Source of the DNA: Nageia nagi
Taxonomy: Eukaryota; Pinophyta
Assembly (NCBI GenBank): GCA_050084985.1
Contig: JBITNC010000001.1
Coordinates: 82,088,001-82,152,000, forward strand
Reading direction: 5' to 3'
Length of the DNA stretch: 64,000 bases
The notes under the pieces are model-generated. The model was not told where the DNA came from. It saw only the letters and a program-made list of their open reading frames with translations, and did not search any database. Positions 1 to 12,183 of the stretch are shown piece after piece (positions within the stretch are counted from its first letter, which is position 1; each line of letters starts with the position of its first letter). Both the position numbers and the translations under genes were made by a program.

Positions 1-860
1 TGAAACACTTAAGTTGCAAAGATTTGCTATTCGCATCCTTAGTCAAAAGTGTAACGCTTCAAGATGTGAATGTAATTAGAGTGCATTTGAAAAAATTCAC
101 TCCAAGAAACGCAAAAGATTAGTAATTTGATTCATTTCAATTATGATTCTTTTAAACTTTCAAAATACAATGGAAATTTCTTACTCTGCTCTCAATTCTC
201 AATTTCTCATTATCTCATTTTTTTTATATTAATAGGTTGACAACACAACGCTTGAATGATATTGTGTACATTTGTCAACCTATGATTCTATGTGAGGCAA
301 CTGCAAAAGAAGGATGAGGATGAGCCCATTAACTTGACTACCATTGATCCGTCATATAGGTTATCTTCTTCATTTTTACTCTCACGGCTCAGCTAACACC
401 CCTTACATGTGATTGTTAAAAGACCCTGATAGGTCCTATAAAAGTGTATTTGTTAACTTTTTTTTGCTTTTTTGATAGTGATGTACCTCCAATGGATGTA
501 ATGTCAGATCTAAAGGAGGAGTTACATGAAGCTTTTCGAGAAGAATGGCTTGACATGGAGCAGGAGATAGATGAACTTGCTGATGAGGGTGAAGAGGAGG
601 AGCATGCAGTAGATGAGGAAGGGGAGGAGGAGGAGGTAGAGGAGCATCAACGTTTTGATCCATTTCCTCCTATGAAGATTGATTATGGTGTTGGACCTCT
701 CTAGGTTTATGAGCATCAAGTTTACCGAGACATGGAGAGTGAGCCTGACGATGATGAGCCACTCATTTGGTACCAAAGGATTAAGCAAAAGCCCCACAAG
801 AGTGTGGGTGGTAATTCTAGTAGTTTAGGATTACCTCCTCGTAGTGCTCCTACCCCTATG
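1..860 (+). pseudogene. hAT transposase C-terminal remnant (copy 1)
   Basis: Fossil of the 3' end of a hAT-superfamily transposase, the enzyme of a cut-and-paste DNA transposon. Bases 17-121 read as the family's dimerisation motif (AIRILSQ, then a Cys-rich stretch ending in FEKIHSKKRKRL), with a stop where the family usually has the Trp of CERNW. After a ~110-base AT-rich gap, possibly an intron, 246-360 give QRLNDIVY and, after a frameshift near 290, RQLQKKDEDEPINL. Both match the usual hAT order. An acidic tail (Asp/Glu-rich, 481-704) and a Ser/Pro-rich stretch to about 860 follow. The stop and frameshift mean it is dead. The N-terminal catalytic part lies outside the window. A second copy of the dimerisation block is at 7,364-7,504. 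The superfamily call is firm; the intron is a guess. Confidence 0.75.
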
Positions 861-3339
861 AGACCATCTCCTCACTTTGTCTCCTACTACACCTATTAGT
901 CAAGCACGTGGTACTAGTATTGGTACTACTAGTAGTGGCACTGGCGATCAATTGATTAGTAAAAAGGTTAGAGCCTCGAACCGCACATATTAATGAGTCC
1001 CTAGGGCCCACACATGGAGTCATTACTCATGAAACATTGTATTTAGTATTATTTGTACATTATTGGTACATGATAGTGGACACTTAGTGGCATTATGAGT
1101 GTATGGGACAGTACTAGTACTAGGAGATTTATAACTTATGATATGACAATAATTTGGTAGATGTCTTTTATTTTCATATATCGATGATTGTAACGCATTC
1201 ACTAATTATCATCAACCAAAGTCTTAATTTTTGACCTAATTTTTTTTTGTAACACTCGAATGATCTAAGAATAAACCAGGCGATCCCACATGAGTTTGAT
1301 ATGCTGCTAGCTAGCTTAGCACTCACATGGCAAGATTGGCCAAGAACTCGGGGTAACCAACCCTGATAAATTTTTCTGGTGTTCACTTTTCAACACTCAC
1401 CCTGTTGAAAAGACATCTCAAAAGTAACCTCACCATTCCAATTCCACGTCCCATGTGCAATAAGCTTTTTGATTACGATGTAGTGGTTTTCTACTCGAGG
1501 CCCATAACACCCAAGAGATCGCACTTCCATTAAATTAATCAGTCTCCTGATGATAACTCTCCATCTCATAGGAGTAGTTAACTTGTTCTAGGCAAGCTTT
1601 CTTATGAGCGAGTAGCATCGTTTATGGAATAATCATCATATCCCTATTTACTAACTACAAGTGATATGACAACTAATTACCCTCATCCAGTAATAGTAAT
1701 TTTTCCAATTGCTATCTCCACCTGACTCACCTATCGGAGAATATGAGTACCAACCTGCTTATAATTATCGACTAATCCCACTGTGGTTTTACATTCCCGT
1801 GACCATAACTTGAAGAGCCATGGATATTAAACAATATCCTCGAGTGGTTATTTAATCTAATATATTTTTAAATGTGTTGACAAAAGAACCATCTATGTCC
1901 TATTGACCATATACTAATATTTTCAAATTATGAAATGGGTATAAGACATGTTCTAAGGTTTCACACCATTCATCCTTACTCAAGAGTACCTCGGAAGTCT
2001 TAATTATAGCTTACGTAGGAAGGCACATATTTTCTTGTTTTATCATATCGCATTGTATCACGTATAAGGATCTATTTTTTAAAAGATCTTTTAAATACAT
2101 AAAGTAAGAAGTTGTTAAGAAGAATCTTGCCATTATTGCTACAAAAATAATACGACGCTAAGTGGTCCTCATGCAAAAAAAATTCTTTTTGTTTATCGTC
2201 TAGCAAGATAGGTTTACTTGGTGAAGGTTCTTCGTCGCATATCTTGCATCCATCCAAAAAGAATTTCGAATGATTCCATTTATCTCAGGGGGTCCCATTG
2301 ATATCCAATTTGATCCCAAGAGTACTTAAAATATCTTAAATACTCCTAAATTATCTTTTGAAACTCTAATTCTAAATTAGGATTATTTTCTAATCAATGT
2401 ACTCTTTTAGAAGTTTTGTTAAAATAATTACTTCATCAATTTGTATTACCTATTAATCATTTTTATGAAAGAAATAATAATTCTTACTCAACAATTTATA
2501 TAATCAATACTAATTGTAGTATTTGATAACCATAATTAAAAGAAAGTTCATTAAATTACAATAGTAATATTTCTTAAAACTTATAAAAATAAAAAGTAGT
2601 CTACGATATTCATTACTTAATACCTAATATAATATATCTATGAAACGTATGAATCAAATTTACTTTCATAAACTTTGAAGCTTCCATAATTTATTACAAA
2701 TAGAGATCATGCATTATACAAAGGTAATTCAAATATAATACAACTCATTTAATCACTAATGAGATATTTTTAACAAATCATACTACTTCATATCTAATGA
2801 ATTTGTAATTCAAATTTATTCATATCATATGGTTTTGACTATTGTATCAACCATCAAACATCTCCATCAATCTTCATGCAATGAGCATCAAACATGCCCT
2901 TGGAGCTTGGTGGTGGATTGAGTACTAGGAGGGAGGATCGGGACAACCTTTTTTAAACTAGACCATTATGCAAATGAATTTAACTATAGATTTCAAAAGA
3001 AATTATCTCCTTTCTTTGGCCAATGTACAATAATATATTATTTATTTACCCTATAATTAATCCATCTTAATTCAATCATTCACGATAAGGTCTTGGATAC
3101 CTTAATAATTAATTAATAAAATTGGTACTATAAGAATTATTTTACTAAATATTATACCAATATCAAAATCTCAAAACCATAGTTTATTTAATACAAGATT
3201 TTAAAGAGTTCTTAAATTACTTATTTAAAAATATTAAACATACCTATCACCTCATTAGATACTAATTAGTTTAATTGACAAACTTAGATAATAGAAAAAC
3301 ATTTTTATTACTTCATCTTTTTCCACTTTCACATGAATT
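861..3339. other. AT-rich DNA, no gene seen
   Basis: Only short open frames occur and none resembles a known family. The stretch 1,230-1,830 is less AT-rich and looks like old LTR or internal retroelement DNA, but I found no matching partner, termini or target-site duplication. From 2,280 onward the sequence is very AT-rich and featureless. Confidence 0.5.
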
Positions 3340-4260
3340 TAATAATATTTATTTACTAAACATCATATTAAAACTTTATAAAATTCATGTCAAAATAAAT
3401 TTATTAATCTCTAACTAAAAGCATAAGGAGACATATTTGACTACTCTCTTTAATATATTATAAAATACATAATACAATTTGTACGCGAAATTTTCTACCT
3501 CTACATTTAAATAAAAACAAAAGAACATCCCACTCCTTTACTTTTAAAAGAAAATGACATGGTACCAACCTTTGAATAAAATAACCACTATTCTTTTCAA
3601 AGGTTATAACATTTCAATCAATAATTAATGAAACTTTATCATTATAATAAATATCATATTAAGAATTTAATAAAATTTATGTCATTTATTAAACTTTAGC
3701 TAAAGGCATAAAGATAAATATTTGACTAATCTCTTTAAAATATCACAATATAATTTGTACGTGAAATTTTTCATTTCTACATCTAAATAAAAAAAAAGAA
3801 TAACAAAAAAAATCCCATTCTTTTAATTTTTAAAGAAAATGAAATGGTACCAACTTTTAAATGAAATGACCATTATGTCTCTTCAAATGCTACAACACTT
3901 CAATCAATAATTAATTATATGAAACTTTATCAAGTATTATAATAAATATCATATTAAGAATTTTCTAAAATTTTTGTCAAAATAAATTCATTAAATTCTA
4001 ATAAAAGGTATAAAGGAGAAATATTTGACTAGTCTTTTTAAAATATCATAATACAATTTGTACATGAAATGTTTTTACCCCTATATCTAAATAGAAAAAA
4101 ATAACAAAAGAAAATCCCACTCCTTTACTTTTTAAAGAAAATGACATGGTAACAATCTGTAAATAAAAGACCATCTCTGCAATTGGTTCAACACTTCTAA
4201 CAACCATTAATTCTATGAAGTTTTACCAAACATGATGATAAACATCATATTAAATATCTC
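3340..4260. repeat. ~295-bp AT-rich tandem repeat, about 3 copies
   Basis: Successive blocks share the same order of short signatures. ATCATATTAA(G/A)A occurs near 3,362, 3,651, 3,950 and 4,246 (steps of about 290-300). The string ATGGTACCAAC and its variants occur near 3,559, 3,844 and 4,146. Each block also holds a run like TTTGACTAnTCTnTTTAAAATAT. Copies are well diverged from each other, so the array is old. No coding potential is seen. Confidence 0.8.
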
Positions 4261-5540
4261 AAAATAGGACTACCTTAATAAAAAAAAATGAAAAAGAATG
4301 GACCTTGACTTGAAGAGAAAAGAGACTTCTTTTCTTCACGTAACTCTACAACAAGTTTGAGAATAACCAAAAGAAAATGAAAATAACAAGAGAGATAGGT
4401 AGTTGTTGGTATTTTTCGAATGCTCTACTACTTTCTTTATAGCTTAAAGGGCTCAGATGTGTCCAAATGGACGTCTCCTTGCATCTTCAATAATTTTGGC
4501 TTAGGTTTGCTTAAAGTTGAAATTGATGGTAATGGTATTTAATACTTTGGAATCTTTTTTATTAATTGACAATTTAATGCCAACTCTTATTCACACCTAA
4601 CACAAAAATACAAAACTAAGTAGGGTAATTTCTCTATTATTTTCCTAGCTATTAAATATCATGTCATACCACAAAAAGACCATAGTCTCTATCTAATAGT
4701 TGTTTTACTATTAGCCCTATGTGGCAATAATATGGACACTCATTCAACTTTTATCCCATTAAATTTATTTTTCTAACCTTATAATAATTTTCAAATTTAA
4801 CTAAAGGTATATCTTTTTTTTCCTTCCATTTCAAAATTTAAATTTCAAAAATACCAAACAAGGAAAAACACATCTTTATCTGCAATGATCATCTCGTCTC
4901 GCAAAGTAAGATTAATCCACACATTTTTGTAAATATATTTTCATCAAGAAATCAACAATCACAACAATTATTTTACATGCATCTACATGATTAACGATGG
5001 TCATAAGGTATGTTAGCGATTCAACACTAATCACTTTCTTCTTTTATGCTTTCGTTCCCATTACCAATTCACTTTTGGTCCGTAGGGTCTTTGGGTTGCT
5101 TCTCCACTCTATGACCTATGTTAAAACATCTCGAAGCCAGCATCAAATTGTCACAAATGATACATATTCCCATATCAAACTTGTCATTACCATAGTATTA
5201 TGCAAACATAATTCATTCAATGCATCACGTTTTTACCTTGAATTTTCCATTTTTTCCTTATCTTTTGTTCATTTATTTGCTGTATTTTTCATTTTTTGAT
5301 CACGTATTTTTTGTTTCTTTTCCTTTTTTGTTCATTTTTCCATATTTATGTATTTTTAAAGCCGTAAATTTTTGCAATATTCAACGTATTTTGATCATTT
5401 AATGGCCATTTTTCCATATTTGGCCCCAAGCTGCATTTTCAAAAAATCGTCTTTTTATTCTATGACCCTAACCACTACAACTTAGAGTAAGCTAAAACAA
5501 AATAGTAGTCGTCCAAGTAAACATAGAAAAGCTAAAACAG
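4261..5540. other. AT-rich, T-rich low-complexity DNA, no gene seen
   Basis: The stretch 5,210-5,420 is dominated by TTTTT, TTCATTT and CCATATTT strings and is low complexity; the open frames there are compositional. Nothing else is recognised. Confidence 0.5.
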
Positions 5541-5622
5541 ATCAAGTAGTATCGTGAGGAGGGCCCACCCTTGCTAGACAGTTGGTGTGGAGGGAGGTAA
5601 TGCAATCCATCCTGGAGAATGA

Positions 5623-5859
5623 ATGTCTGGAGACTGCATGTCCCACTCCATAGCACGTCGGGAAGAGCAAGCCCAAAATCATGATAACGCTTCCGAGGAG
5701 GGGAAGAACGGGCACAAGTCTAAACATCATGTTATGATCGTGAACGTGATAGAGGATGTCGACGTGAGGGAGAGCACGAGCAGTCATGAAGCAAATGAAG
5801 CATTACCCCAATACTTCAGCAAGGTGCAAAGATGGGAAAGCTCGAGCTCCACCTTTTGA
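5623..5859 (+). other. Unrecognised 78-residue open frame
   Basis: A short open frame, rich in charged residues, Ser and His, in a locally less AT-rich patch (5,540-5,860). It has no recognisable motif, signal peptide or membrane segment. The frame on the opposite strand is about equally long, so chance is a fair explanation. It may be part of a decayed retroelement. I assign no function. Confidence 0.12.
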
Positions 5860-5959
5860 TCTTGGTAAATAATCTGCACCCTATGTGAAAAAAAAAACTC
5901 AATCTTGTCAAGTAGAGAAAACTCGACTATAGAAACAACTTGAAAAACCACTTTATTTC

Positions 5960-7110
5960 TAGATTTTGAAATATGAAACAAAAAAGTGGAATGGAAAATT
6001 TACCACACAGTTCTCAATGAAAGGGTGAGGGTAAAAAAATCCCCAAGGAATGCATGCTACCATGAAAATGGCAGAGGCATGTAAGGAGCAAAAGAGGAAG
6101 CTACCCACTTCCATGAAGTGATAGCTTTTGGACAAGACCAAAACACATGCATAGTGGACTCAGGTTCATTACAAAAAGCACACATAGGGTCTAGGACTCC
6201 AAGATACTCAAGTCAATAACCTAAAGGAAGAATCTGATTGAGCAAACTCCAAACAAAAACAGATTTTATTGGCTCCTGGTATGAAGCCCATGTAGCTATG
6301 AAGTGTTGCTTCCACCTAGTGTGTTGCGAAACCAAATCCCATTTCTCATTAAGCTACAACACCATGGGTAGAGCTGGTGTAAGCTTGTTGTAGCCCAGGG
6401 TTGCTCTGTAATTAAGGGTGTATTTAGATACCATTGCCAATCTTTCCACATGGTTTCTGAGAGTTGACACCTATCTTGTGCAAAGCTGTAAAAGGTGTTA
6501 GCATAATAACAATGTCATAAGTGGCTCTATCAGAGGCATTCAGGCGAAAAGAATACCTAAAACGATCCCAGGGAATCCAATTCTTGGAGTGTTTATCAAA
6601 AAATCTACAATAGTAACAATGCCTCGTTTGAAAAACTTGCAAGCATGCATCCATTGAACCTAGGCCAAAGGGGTACCATTAAGCTAAAAAAACAAGGATC
6701 ACCAAATATTCAATTGATTCATAGAGAGTCCTTTGTGAAATCTACAACCCTTCCATTTAATCCAAGACACCATTTGTTGCCAACCTTTCCATATGCTTCG
6801 AATAACAAACGAGCCTGGAATTTTGACAAAAATCGGAGCCATAATCAAAGAAGGAAAATCTAATCCCTTCGATGTTTTTTTATTAAGAGGCATGCCCATA
6901 GATATAACCTTTCTGATGAGGACCTTCCAGGCTTCAGGTCCTCTCAGAGCTTTGACAATCCACTTAAAAACCTCCCCAGGTTGAATCCAATTCAACTGAT
7001 AATTAGCAAACCAAACTGGCATGTCCAGAGAGGATTACCTGTAGCATAAACTTTTCGCCCATTGAATGTTAAAGCCACAAGCCTGGCAAAATATGTCTAA
7101 GCATTCTAGT
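5960..7110 (-). pseudogene. LINE ORF2 C-terminal half, RT end plus RVT zinc-binding domain
   Basis: Minus-strand remnant of a plant non-LTR retrotransposon ORF2. Reading down from 7,110 are the end of the RT region (CLDIFCQACG, then WIQPGEVF near 6,980), then a divergent thumb/connection region. The reverse-transcriptase-associated zinc-binding segment is at about 6,100-6,220 (CAFCNEPESTMHVFWSC: Cys-x2-Cys, Glu-Ser, His, Cys). Several stops and frameshifts interrupt it. ORF2 normally nicks DNA and reverse-transcribes its own RNA; this copy cannot. It meets a plus-strand RT fragment at 7,110-7,123, consistent with a 5'-inverted insertion. I could not see a clear poly(A) at its low-coordinate 3' end. 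Confidence 0.75.
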
Positions 7111-7115
7111 GCATT

Positions 7116-7320
7116 AGAATGCATCTTTCCATGTTGGAAGCTTTAGGATTTGGCCTCAAATTTGTGACCACTATGAATATGCTTTTTAATGATGCTTATG
7201 TTGTTCTTTCTTTGAACAATATGCAGACTAATGCCATAGGGCTTCATCACTCTGTCAGACAGGGCTACTTGTTAGCCTCGTCTCTTTATGTTTTAGGTTT
7301 CTTAACAATCCATGAGGATG
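7116..7320 (+). pseudogene. LINE RT fragment, inverted 5' piece
   Basis: Plus-strand fragment of a LINE reverse transcriptase. It reads MLEALGFGLKF, then MLFNDAYVVLSLNN, then a version of the conserved SVRQGCPLAP box (here SVRQGYLLAS). In an intact ORF2 this stretch lies shortly N-terminal of the piece at 5,960-7,110, which is on the other strand. The intervening RT core, including the catalytic ADD box, is missing. The two pieces are best read as one insertion with a 5' inversion. The junction carries the short inverted repeat TGCATTagAATGCA (7,110-7,123). Confidence 0.75.
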
Positions 7321-7363
7321 AACAATTTTAATTTTTTCTAGTTTGATTCATGTTTTAGATGTG

Positions 7364-7504
7364 TGGAAGGAGAATTTTGGAGGTCATTCACTTGAATTGG
7401 AAGACATAAATATCTGCATTCTCAGTCAAACATGTAGCACTTCAGGATGTGAGTGCAATTGGAACACCTTTGAAAACATTCACTCTAAAAAGCACAAAAA
7501 GTTA
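7364..7504 (+). pseudogene. hAT transposase dimerisation-motif remnant (copy 2)
   Basis: Forty-seven open codons read WKENFGGHSLELE, then ILSQTCSTSGCECNW, then FENIHSKKHKKL, the hAT C-terminal dimerisation region. The nucleotide sequence is clearly related to copy 1 at 17-121, and both are followed by the same GTAATTTGATT-type sequence. This copy keeps the Trp that copy 1 has lost. No further transposase is recognised on either side; the inverted LINE piece lies directly upstream. Confidence 0.7.
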
Positions 7505-7818
7505 GTAATTTGATTTATTTCAACAAAAAGGAGAAATGAAGTGAACATGAAAAAGAACTTTTTTTCTTCACAAAACGGAGGATTCTTTCGTGGGTCTACG
7601 AATGTGTTTGCTAGGTGCGAGTTGATTCCATCACTTCATATTGTGGCCAAATTTATTGTGGATAAAAATATGAGCGGATTCCATCATTTCAGACATGGAG
7701 AATGTTTAATTGGGGATACTTGAAATAAATAGCTCTTTTAGTTGCCAGTTTCTAACTTTATTAATATATCATTTCGATTGCAATAGGTAAATGAAACGTG
7801 GCAAGAAATTAGGGACTG
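7505..7818. other. No gene seen
   Basis: AT-rich sequence between the hAT remnant and the first 50-bp hairpin module. The short plus-strand open frame at 7,541-7,723 has no recognisable content. Confidence 0.4.
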
Positions 7819-8148
7819 GTCGCATGGTTTTGGAAATTTAGGAATGCATCTTCATTTTCAGATGCGATCGGTTCTAGAAGACTCAGAATCAACTAATTGC
7901 ACTATTTTGAAAAGATAAAAAAAAAGGAAGAATAAATCGTTCTAGCACCAACCATTACATTGCATCACAGATTCCTGATTGGACTATTTTCTTAGCTAAC
8001 CAAGGATTGCCAATTGTCATTCGGTTGTCAACATCTATTATTCCGTAAGTTACAAATTCACCTGTTACACTTAATATCTCAGTATTTGATTTTAGTTGGT
8101 CGCAGGATTTTAAATAGATGCACTTCTAACTATTATATATGGTGCGAC
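7819..8148. repeat. Two 50-bp hairpin modules
   Basis: Modules at 7,819-7,868 and 8,099-8,148 begin GTCGCA(T/G)G and end TGCGA(T/C), so their outer ends are inverted repeats. Both are exactly 50 bases long. They match the modules at 9,559-10,382, 31,371-31,703, 51,035-51,457, 53,331-54,066 and 60,158-60,652. Confidence 0.75.
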
Positions 8149-9120
8149 AAGGTGAAATTGCATGTTGGCGCGATCATCCTCATTCGTCATGCATAATTAT
8201 TGACACATGTCATTCTGTATCAACACTCCTCACAATGCCCAATATAAATAAATCCCCAGATTAACATACCATTTTGGTCCAAAAGGTGGTCGCATAGTCT
8301 TAAAAAGTTAGAATTGCAAGACATCGAGAAAAATTCAAGATATTTTTTCTGAAGTTACATGGGCATATATTCCTCCAAAGGATGTCAGAATAGAGCAAGT
8401 GCCAAATGTTTCAAACAACAAATTGGTTGCTGGCCCTAGAAAACAGATGGGAAAAACAAGATTTTTGTGTCAGAAGAAAATGAAATAAAAAAAAAGACAT
8501 CGGCAGGTTGAAATAAAATTATCAATCATCTCAGAAATTGTCCAGGCATGATAGTGGGCCAGTTTTGAGACGAATAAAGAAGTGACAACTGTCAGAATTT
8601 GTAGCAAGACTTTCGAGAGATAATTGGGATACATACTACATATGTTGGGAGGTATCACCTGCACATTAAGGTTTGTAAATGCCAATGGAGGCATCATATT
8701 TTTAAAAGAAACATAAGAATACAAGTCTGATATGATTGCCTCAATTTTTATGCTTGGTTCGCATTGTTCGGAATCTTTAGTATTGTAGAAAGTTCATGGA
8801 ATATGCCCAGTTTTAAATATCATTCTTTTCTTTCAATCAAAATGATAAGCTTTTAGAATGGCATTGATGTACTAGAACTATAGAGGTGCTTTGGTCTCAC
8901 CATTTGTGTTTTTTACTAAGGCATGTTTTAAGGATAAGAAACATAGACTTCAAAATCATTTAATTTTTGAATCAGTCCCTTTGGTCATGCATTTTGATCA
9001 GGTATGTTCAGAATTCTTATCATATTGAACGATCATCACTACATATCCCAAAACTACCCCATGTTATGAAATGAAATCTGTGAATGACTATGCTATATGC
9101 AGAAGTTCTTCGATAACCCA
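8149..9120. other. AT-rich spacer, no gene seen
   Basis: A TATA-like string (AATATAAATAAAT) occurs near 8,240, possibly part of a decayed LTR. No coding trace is recognised. Confidence 0.35.
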
Positions 9121-9460
9121 TTGCATGCATAGTGACTGTATAATATTTAGATGCATAATGAGGCTATATTTCAAGCATAATGGTCGTGCAAATCTGTGAT
9201 TTCCATGCAAGATTGTGTTTCAATGCATAATGGTGGTCCCATACAATGTTTCATATTTTGATGCATGGTGAGTGCAATATTGAAGTTTCAATGCATACTG
9301 GTCATATAATGAATATACTTCGTACATGATGGCTCTGCAACACTATGTTTCAATGCGTAATGATTGTGAAAAAAAATAATCTGGTGCATGATGGTTCTTC
9401 TATGATATACTGTGAACGGCTCTGCAATAACATATTCTAATGCAAAATGATGGTGTAATA
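9121..9460. repeat. Degenerate short tandem repeat around ATGCATAATGG
   Basis: About eleven imperfect iterations of a 25-40-bp unit containing variants of TTTCAATGCATAATGGTGG, for example near 9,151, 9,174, 9,222, 9,260, 9,290, 9,352, 9,386 and 9,439. It lies between two groups of 50-bp hairpin modules and is non-coding. Confidence 0.6.
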
Positions 9461-9558
9461 ACTAATCTTACATATAAGTATCCCCTCCCTACCATGAAAG
9501 TCATGTTTTCAATGCAAAAGGAAGTACAAGATGCAGAAAACCACTAAGTCCACAAGTG

Positions 9559-10382
9559 GTCGCATGTCATTCAGGAGATACATTTCTAACTTTGGGAAAA
9601 GGTGCGATCACACCTCCGCTTGCTTTGCATGTAAAGTTGGTGACAGTTGTATCTTTGCAACTACTCCAACCAGGGCTATATTGATACTTGTCATTTGTCA
9701 AGCTATAAATGTTCTTCCATTAATATCCATTGCTATACTATTATGACCTTTCCAAGTGGTCGCATGATTCTGAAATGATGCATTCCTAAATCTTTTGAGA
9801 GATGCGAACGAGGTGGTACGTCAAAGGTTTGCAAATTTTGAAAATTTGACTATGTATTGACAAAGGAAGGATGGTCGCATATTGTTGAGAAGATATAATT
9901 CTAATTTTAGGGGATGATGCGACCACCATCTAATTTGTCTTGAGCAAAGTTTGGCTAAATATTGGCAAGACTAGGCTAGTCCCATGTTGTTTCGAATATG
10001 CTTTTCCAACTTTGTGGAGAAGTGCGACCAGGGGTAATGTAATTCCAAAGTTGCAAGCATCAAAATTTGGCTAGGTGATACTGTGGAGGAGCTAGTCGCA
10101 TGTTTCCTGGAAGATGCAAATGTAAATTTTTGTTAAGGTGCAGCCACACATTCTCACTAGTTTGCATGCAAAGTAAATGACACTTGTTCCTAGGCCACTT
10201 CTTCGATCAAAGATAAACTGACATTTGTCGCTGGTCAGGCTATAAATATACCTTTCAATCATAATAGTCCATTCACTCCTTCGACATGATCGCATTATTT
10301 CAGGAAGGTGCAATCGAAAAGCTTCATAGTTGGTCACATGTTCCCAAGAACATACATTTCTAATATTTGGTCATCATGCGAC
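9559..10382. repeat. Array of 50-bp hairpin modules
   Basis: At least five modules, each starting GTCGCAT or GTCACATG and ending ATGCGAC or a variant: 9,559-9,608, 9,759-9,808, 9,874-9,923, ~10,094-10,144 and 10,333-10,382. Length is 50 bases in nearly every case while the spacing between modules varies widely. The interior is conserved around GAT(A/G)CATTTCTAAC. A TATA-like GCTATAAATA string lies near 10,240. The region resembles the U3 part of the LTR starting at 52,991, so it is probably an old LTR remnant. Confidence 0.75.
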
Positions 10383-10988
10383 CACTACCATTTGTACTTA
10401 TTTAAGCTCATTTTGTGTTCCCATTTGGCCACCAATTGCTCTAATCCAATCGTGACACATAGCATGCCAGGTGGTTGTGAATACCATCTTGCATTTTCAA
10501 AGGCCAAGAAACACCTAAGTAAGGTGGTCGCATGTTTTCAAAAGGTTACATTTCCAACCTTTTTGGGAGCTACGATCAAGGTGAACTAAATATTGGTGCG
10601 ACCATGTGGGTGATAGTGCTTCATTTGACCATCATTTAGGTCAGTGCATGGTTGATAGGTGGGGTCATCTTCTCTATAAGATACAAACGTAACGACTAGA
10701 TAACTCGAAGTGCACCTTTAAACTCCACTTTGAAGAGATCCATAATACCATATAGATCATTTTTGGGGAAGAGATACTTGATTATAACAGATGAAAGAAT
10801 TCTTTCTAATGTTGTCAGGTGTTTAATATAACGCAAAGATACTCGACCAAGAATTGCAAAAGATCGAAACATTCATGGATAGAAAGCTGGGAGACTGTGG
10901 AATATCTGGTGAAGAATGGCAACACTTCCAGGAGCTTTGATCCAATATTTGTATTACATGTATATGCAGTCTCTTGTCTGTTGTAAAA
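10383..10988. other. Continuation of hairpin-rich remnant, no gene seen
   Basis: One more GGTCGCATG start (near 10,527) with a decayed partner occurs here. The rest has no recognisable coding or repeat structure. Confidence 0.35.
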
Positions 10989-11500
10989 TGTTGGGGACGT
11001 GAAATTTTGTAGAGTTGAATCATGAAGATGAATTGAGCTCTTACAGATTCAAAGTCAAAGGGTCAACATTAGTAGCTTATTTTGTTTGTATTAGGCGGTT
11101 AAAATGATATCGGATTTCTATGTATTAGATTAGATTTATTCTGATAAATATTAAAGTTGTGTTAGAGAATATTAGGGTTTTGTAAGAGTATTAGCACAAC
11201 ATTGCATTTATTGTAGTTACTTTTTGAAGCTATAAGTACCCTATACGAGTCATTTTGTAAGGACAAAATGTAGAGAATGGTGAGAGAAGAGAGAATGGTG
11301 CAAGGATAGAATCTAGCAAAAGGAATAGATCTAGCTAGAAAATATGAAACATTGGGATAACTAGATTCTAGGAAGAGGAGCATTTGTAAATTTCCTAGTC
11401 ATGTTCTCCAGTGGTTGTGCCATTTTAAAGATTAATGCAAGTGATGCCCCTTCATTTCATGGGATTTTGGATTCATTGATGACATGCTTGGTATGTTGTT
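10989..11500 (+). mobile_element. Probable decayed LTR
   Basis: Begins TGTTGGGGACGTG. It contains a TATA-like string (GCTATAAGTACC near 11,230) and then a GAGAGAAG-rich leader typical of plant LTRs. No second LTR, primer-binding site or target-site duplication was found, and the right end is not fixed. The call rests on composition and promoter-like layout only. Confidence 0.35.
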
Positions 11501-12183
11501 AGTTATTTATACATTTATGAGCATTTTCTTTGAACGTTCGACACTTTAGAAAAAGCAAGTTGAATAGCTTTCCTAAATGTATGAATAGTCATTTCCGCAA
11601 TTTGCATATAGTTGTATTTTGGGACATTTTACTCTTATGTCATTTGATTAGAATCTTTCACTAGGAAGATGAATGAACATTCCATTCTATTTCTATTTGT
11701 CCATTGTGACTACTACCCCATGCACTTGCTTGTAAGTGATTCAGACCCAATCATTTCCTTCCCTAATTGATAACCCATGCAAAAATTCATAATAAATCTA
11801 AGGGATAAAGCCCCAAACCCTACACAACAATGAATAGTCATATTTGTTATTTTAGCTCAAGCCATACACATCATTCTCATTTTCCTTTGTTTCTTTTTCT
11901 TTTCTTTTCTTAAAACCTAATAACATAGGAAGATAATCATTTGTGCAAAGCCCAATAGGTCTGTAAACAAATTGTGAGTTAACTACCCCAAGCACATCCT
12001 CACATGATTCATCCTGCAACATAGAAAGTGAACCAATTACTAGATTATTCGTCCAAAGTCACGGGAGGCCCCTTTAGAGCTTCGAAGACAAATAAACCTT
12101 GGGGTTAGAATCCTTTCAAGTGGGGGTAAGTAAAGTTACCTCACCGTTAGAGTGTTGTTTCCCATGAGGGGGGGAAGAAAATC
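11501..12183. other. No gene seen
   Basis: AT-rich DNA with a pyrimidine tract (11,880-11,915) ahead of the gypsy protease remnant. No primer-binding site or gag trace is recognised. Confidence 0.35.

Noticed and set aside
444-704. An independent acidic protein gene
   Set aside because: It follows hAT C-terminal motifs in order and is best read as the transposase's acidic tail.
5220-5420. Hydrophobic small proteins in a T-rich stretch
   Set aside because: Phe/Leu-rich translation simply follows T-rich low-complexity DNA.
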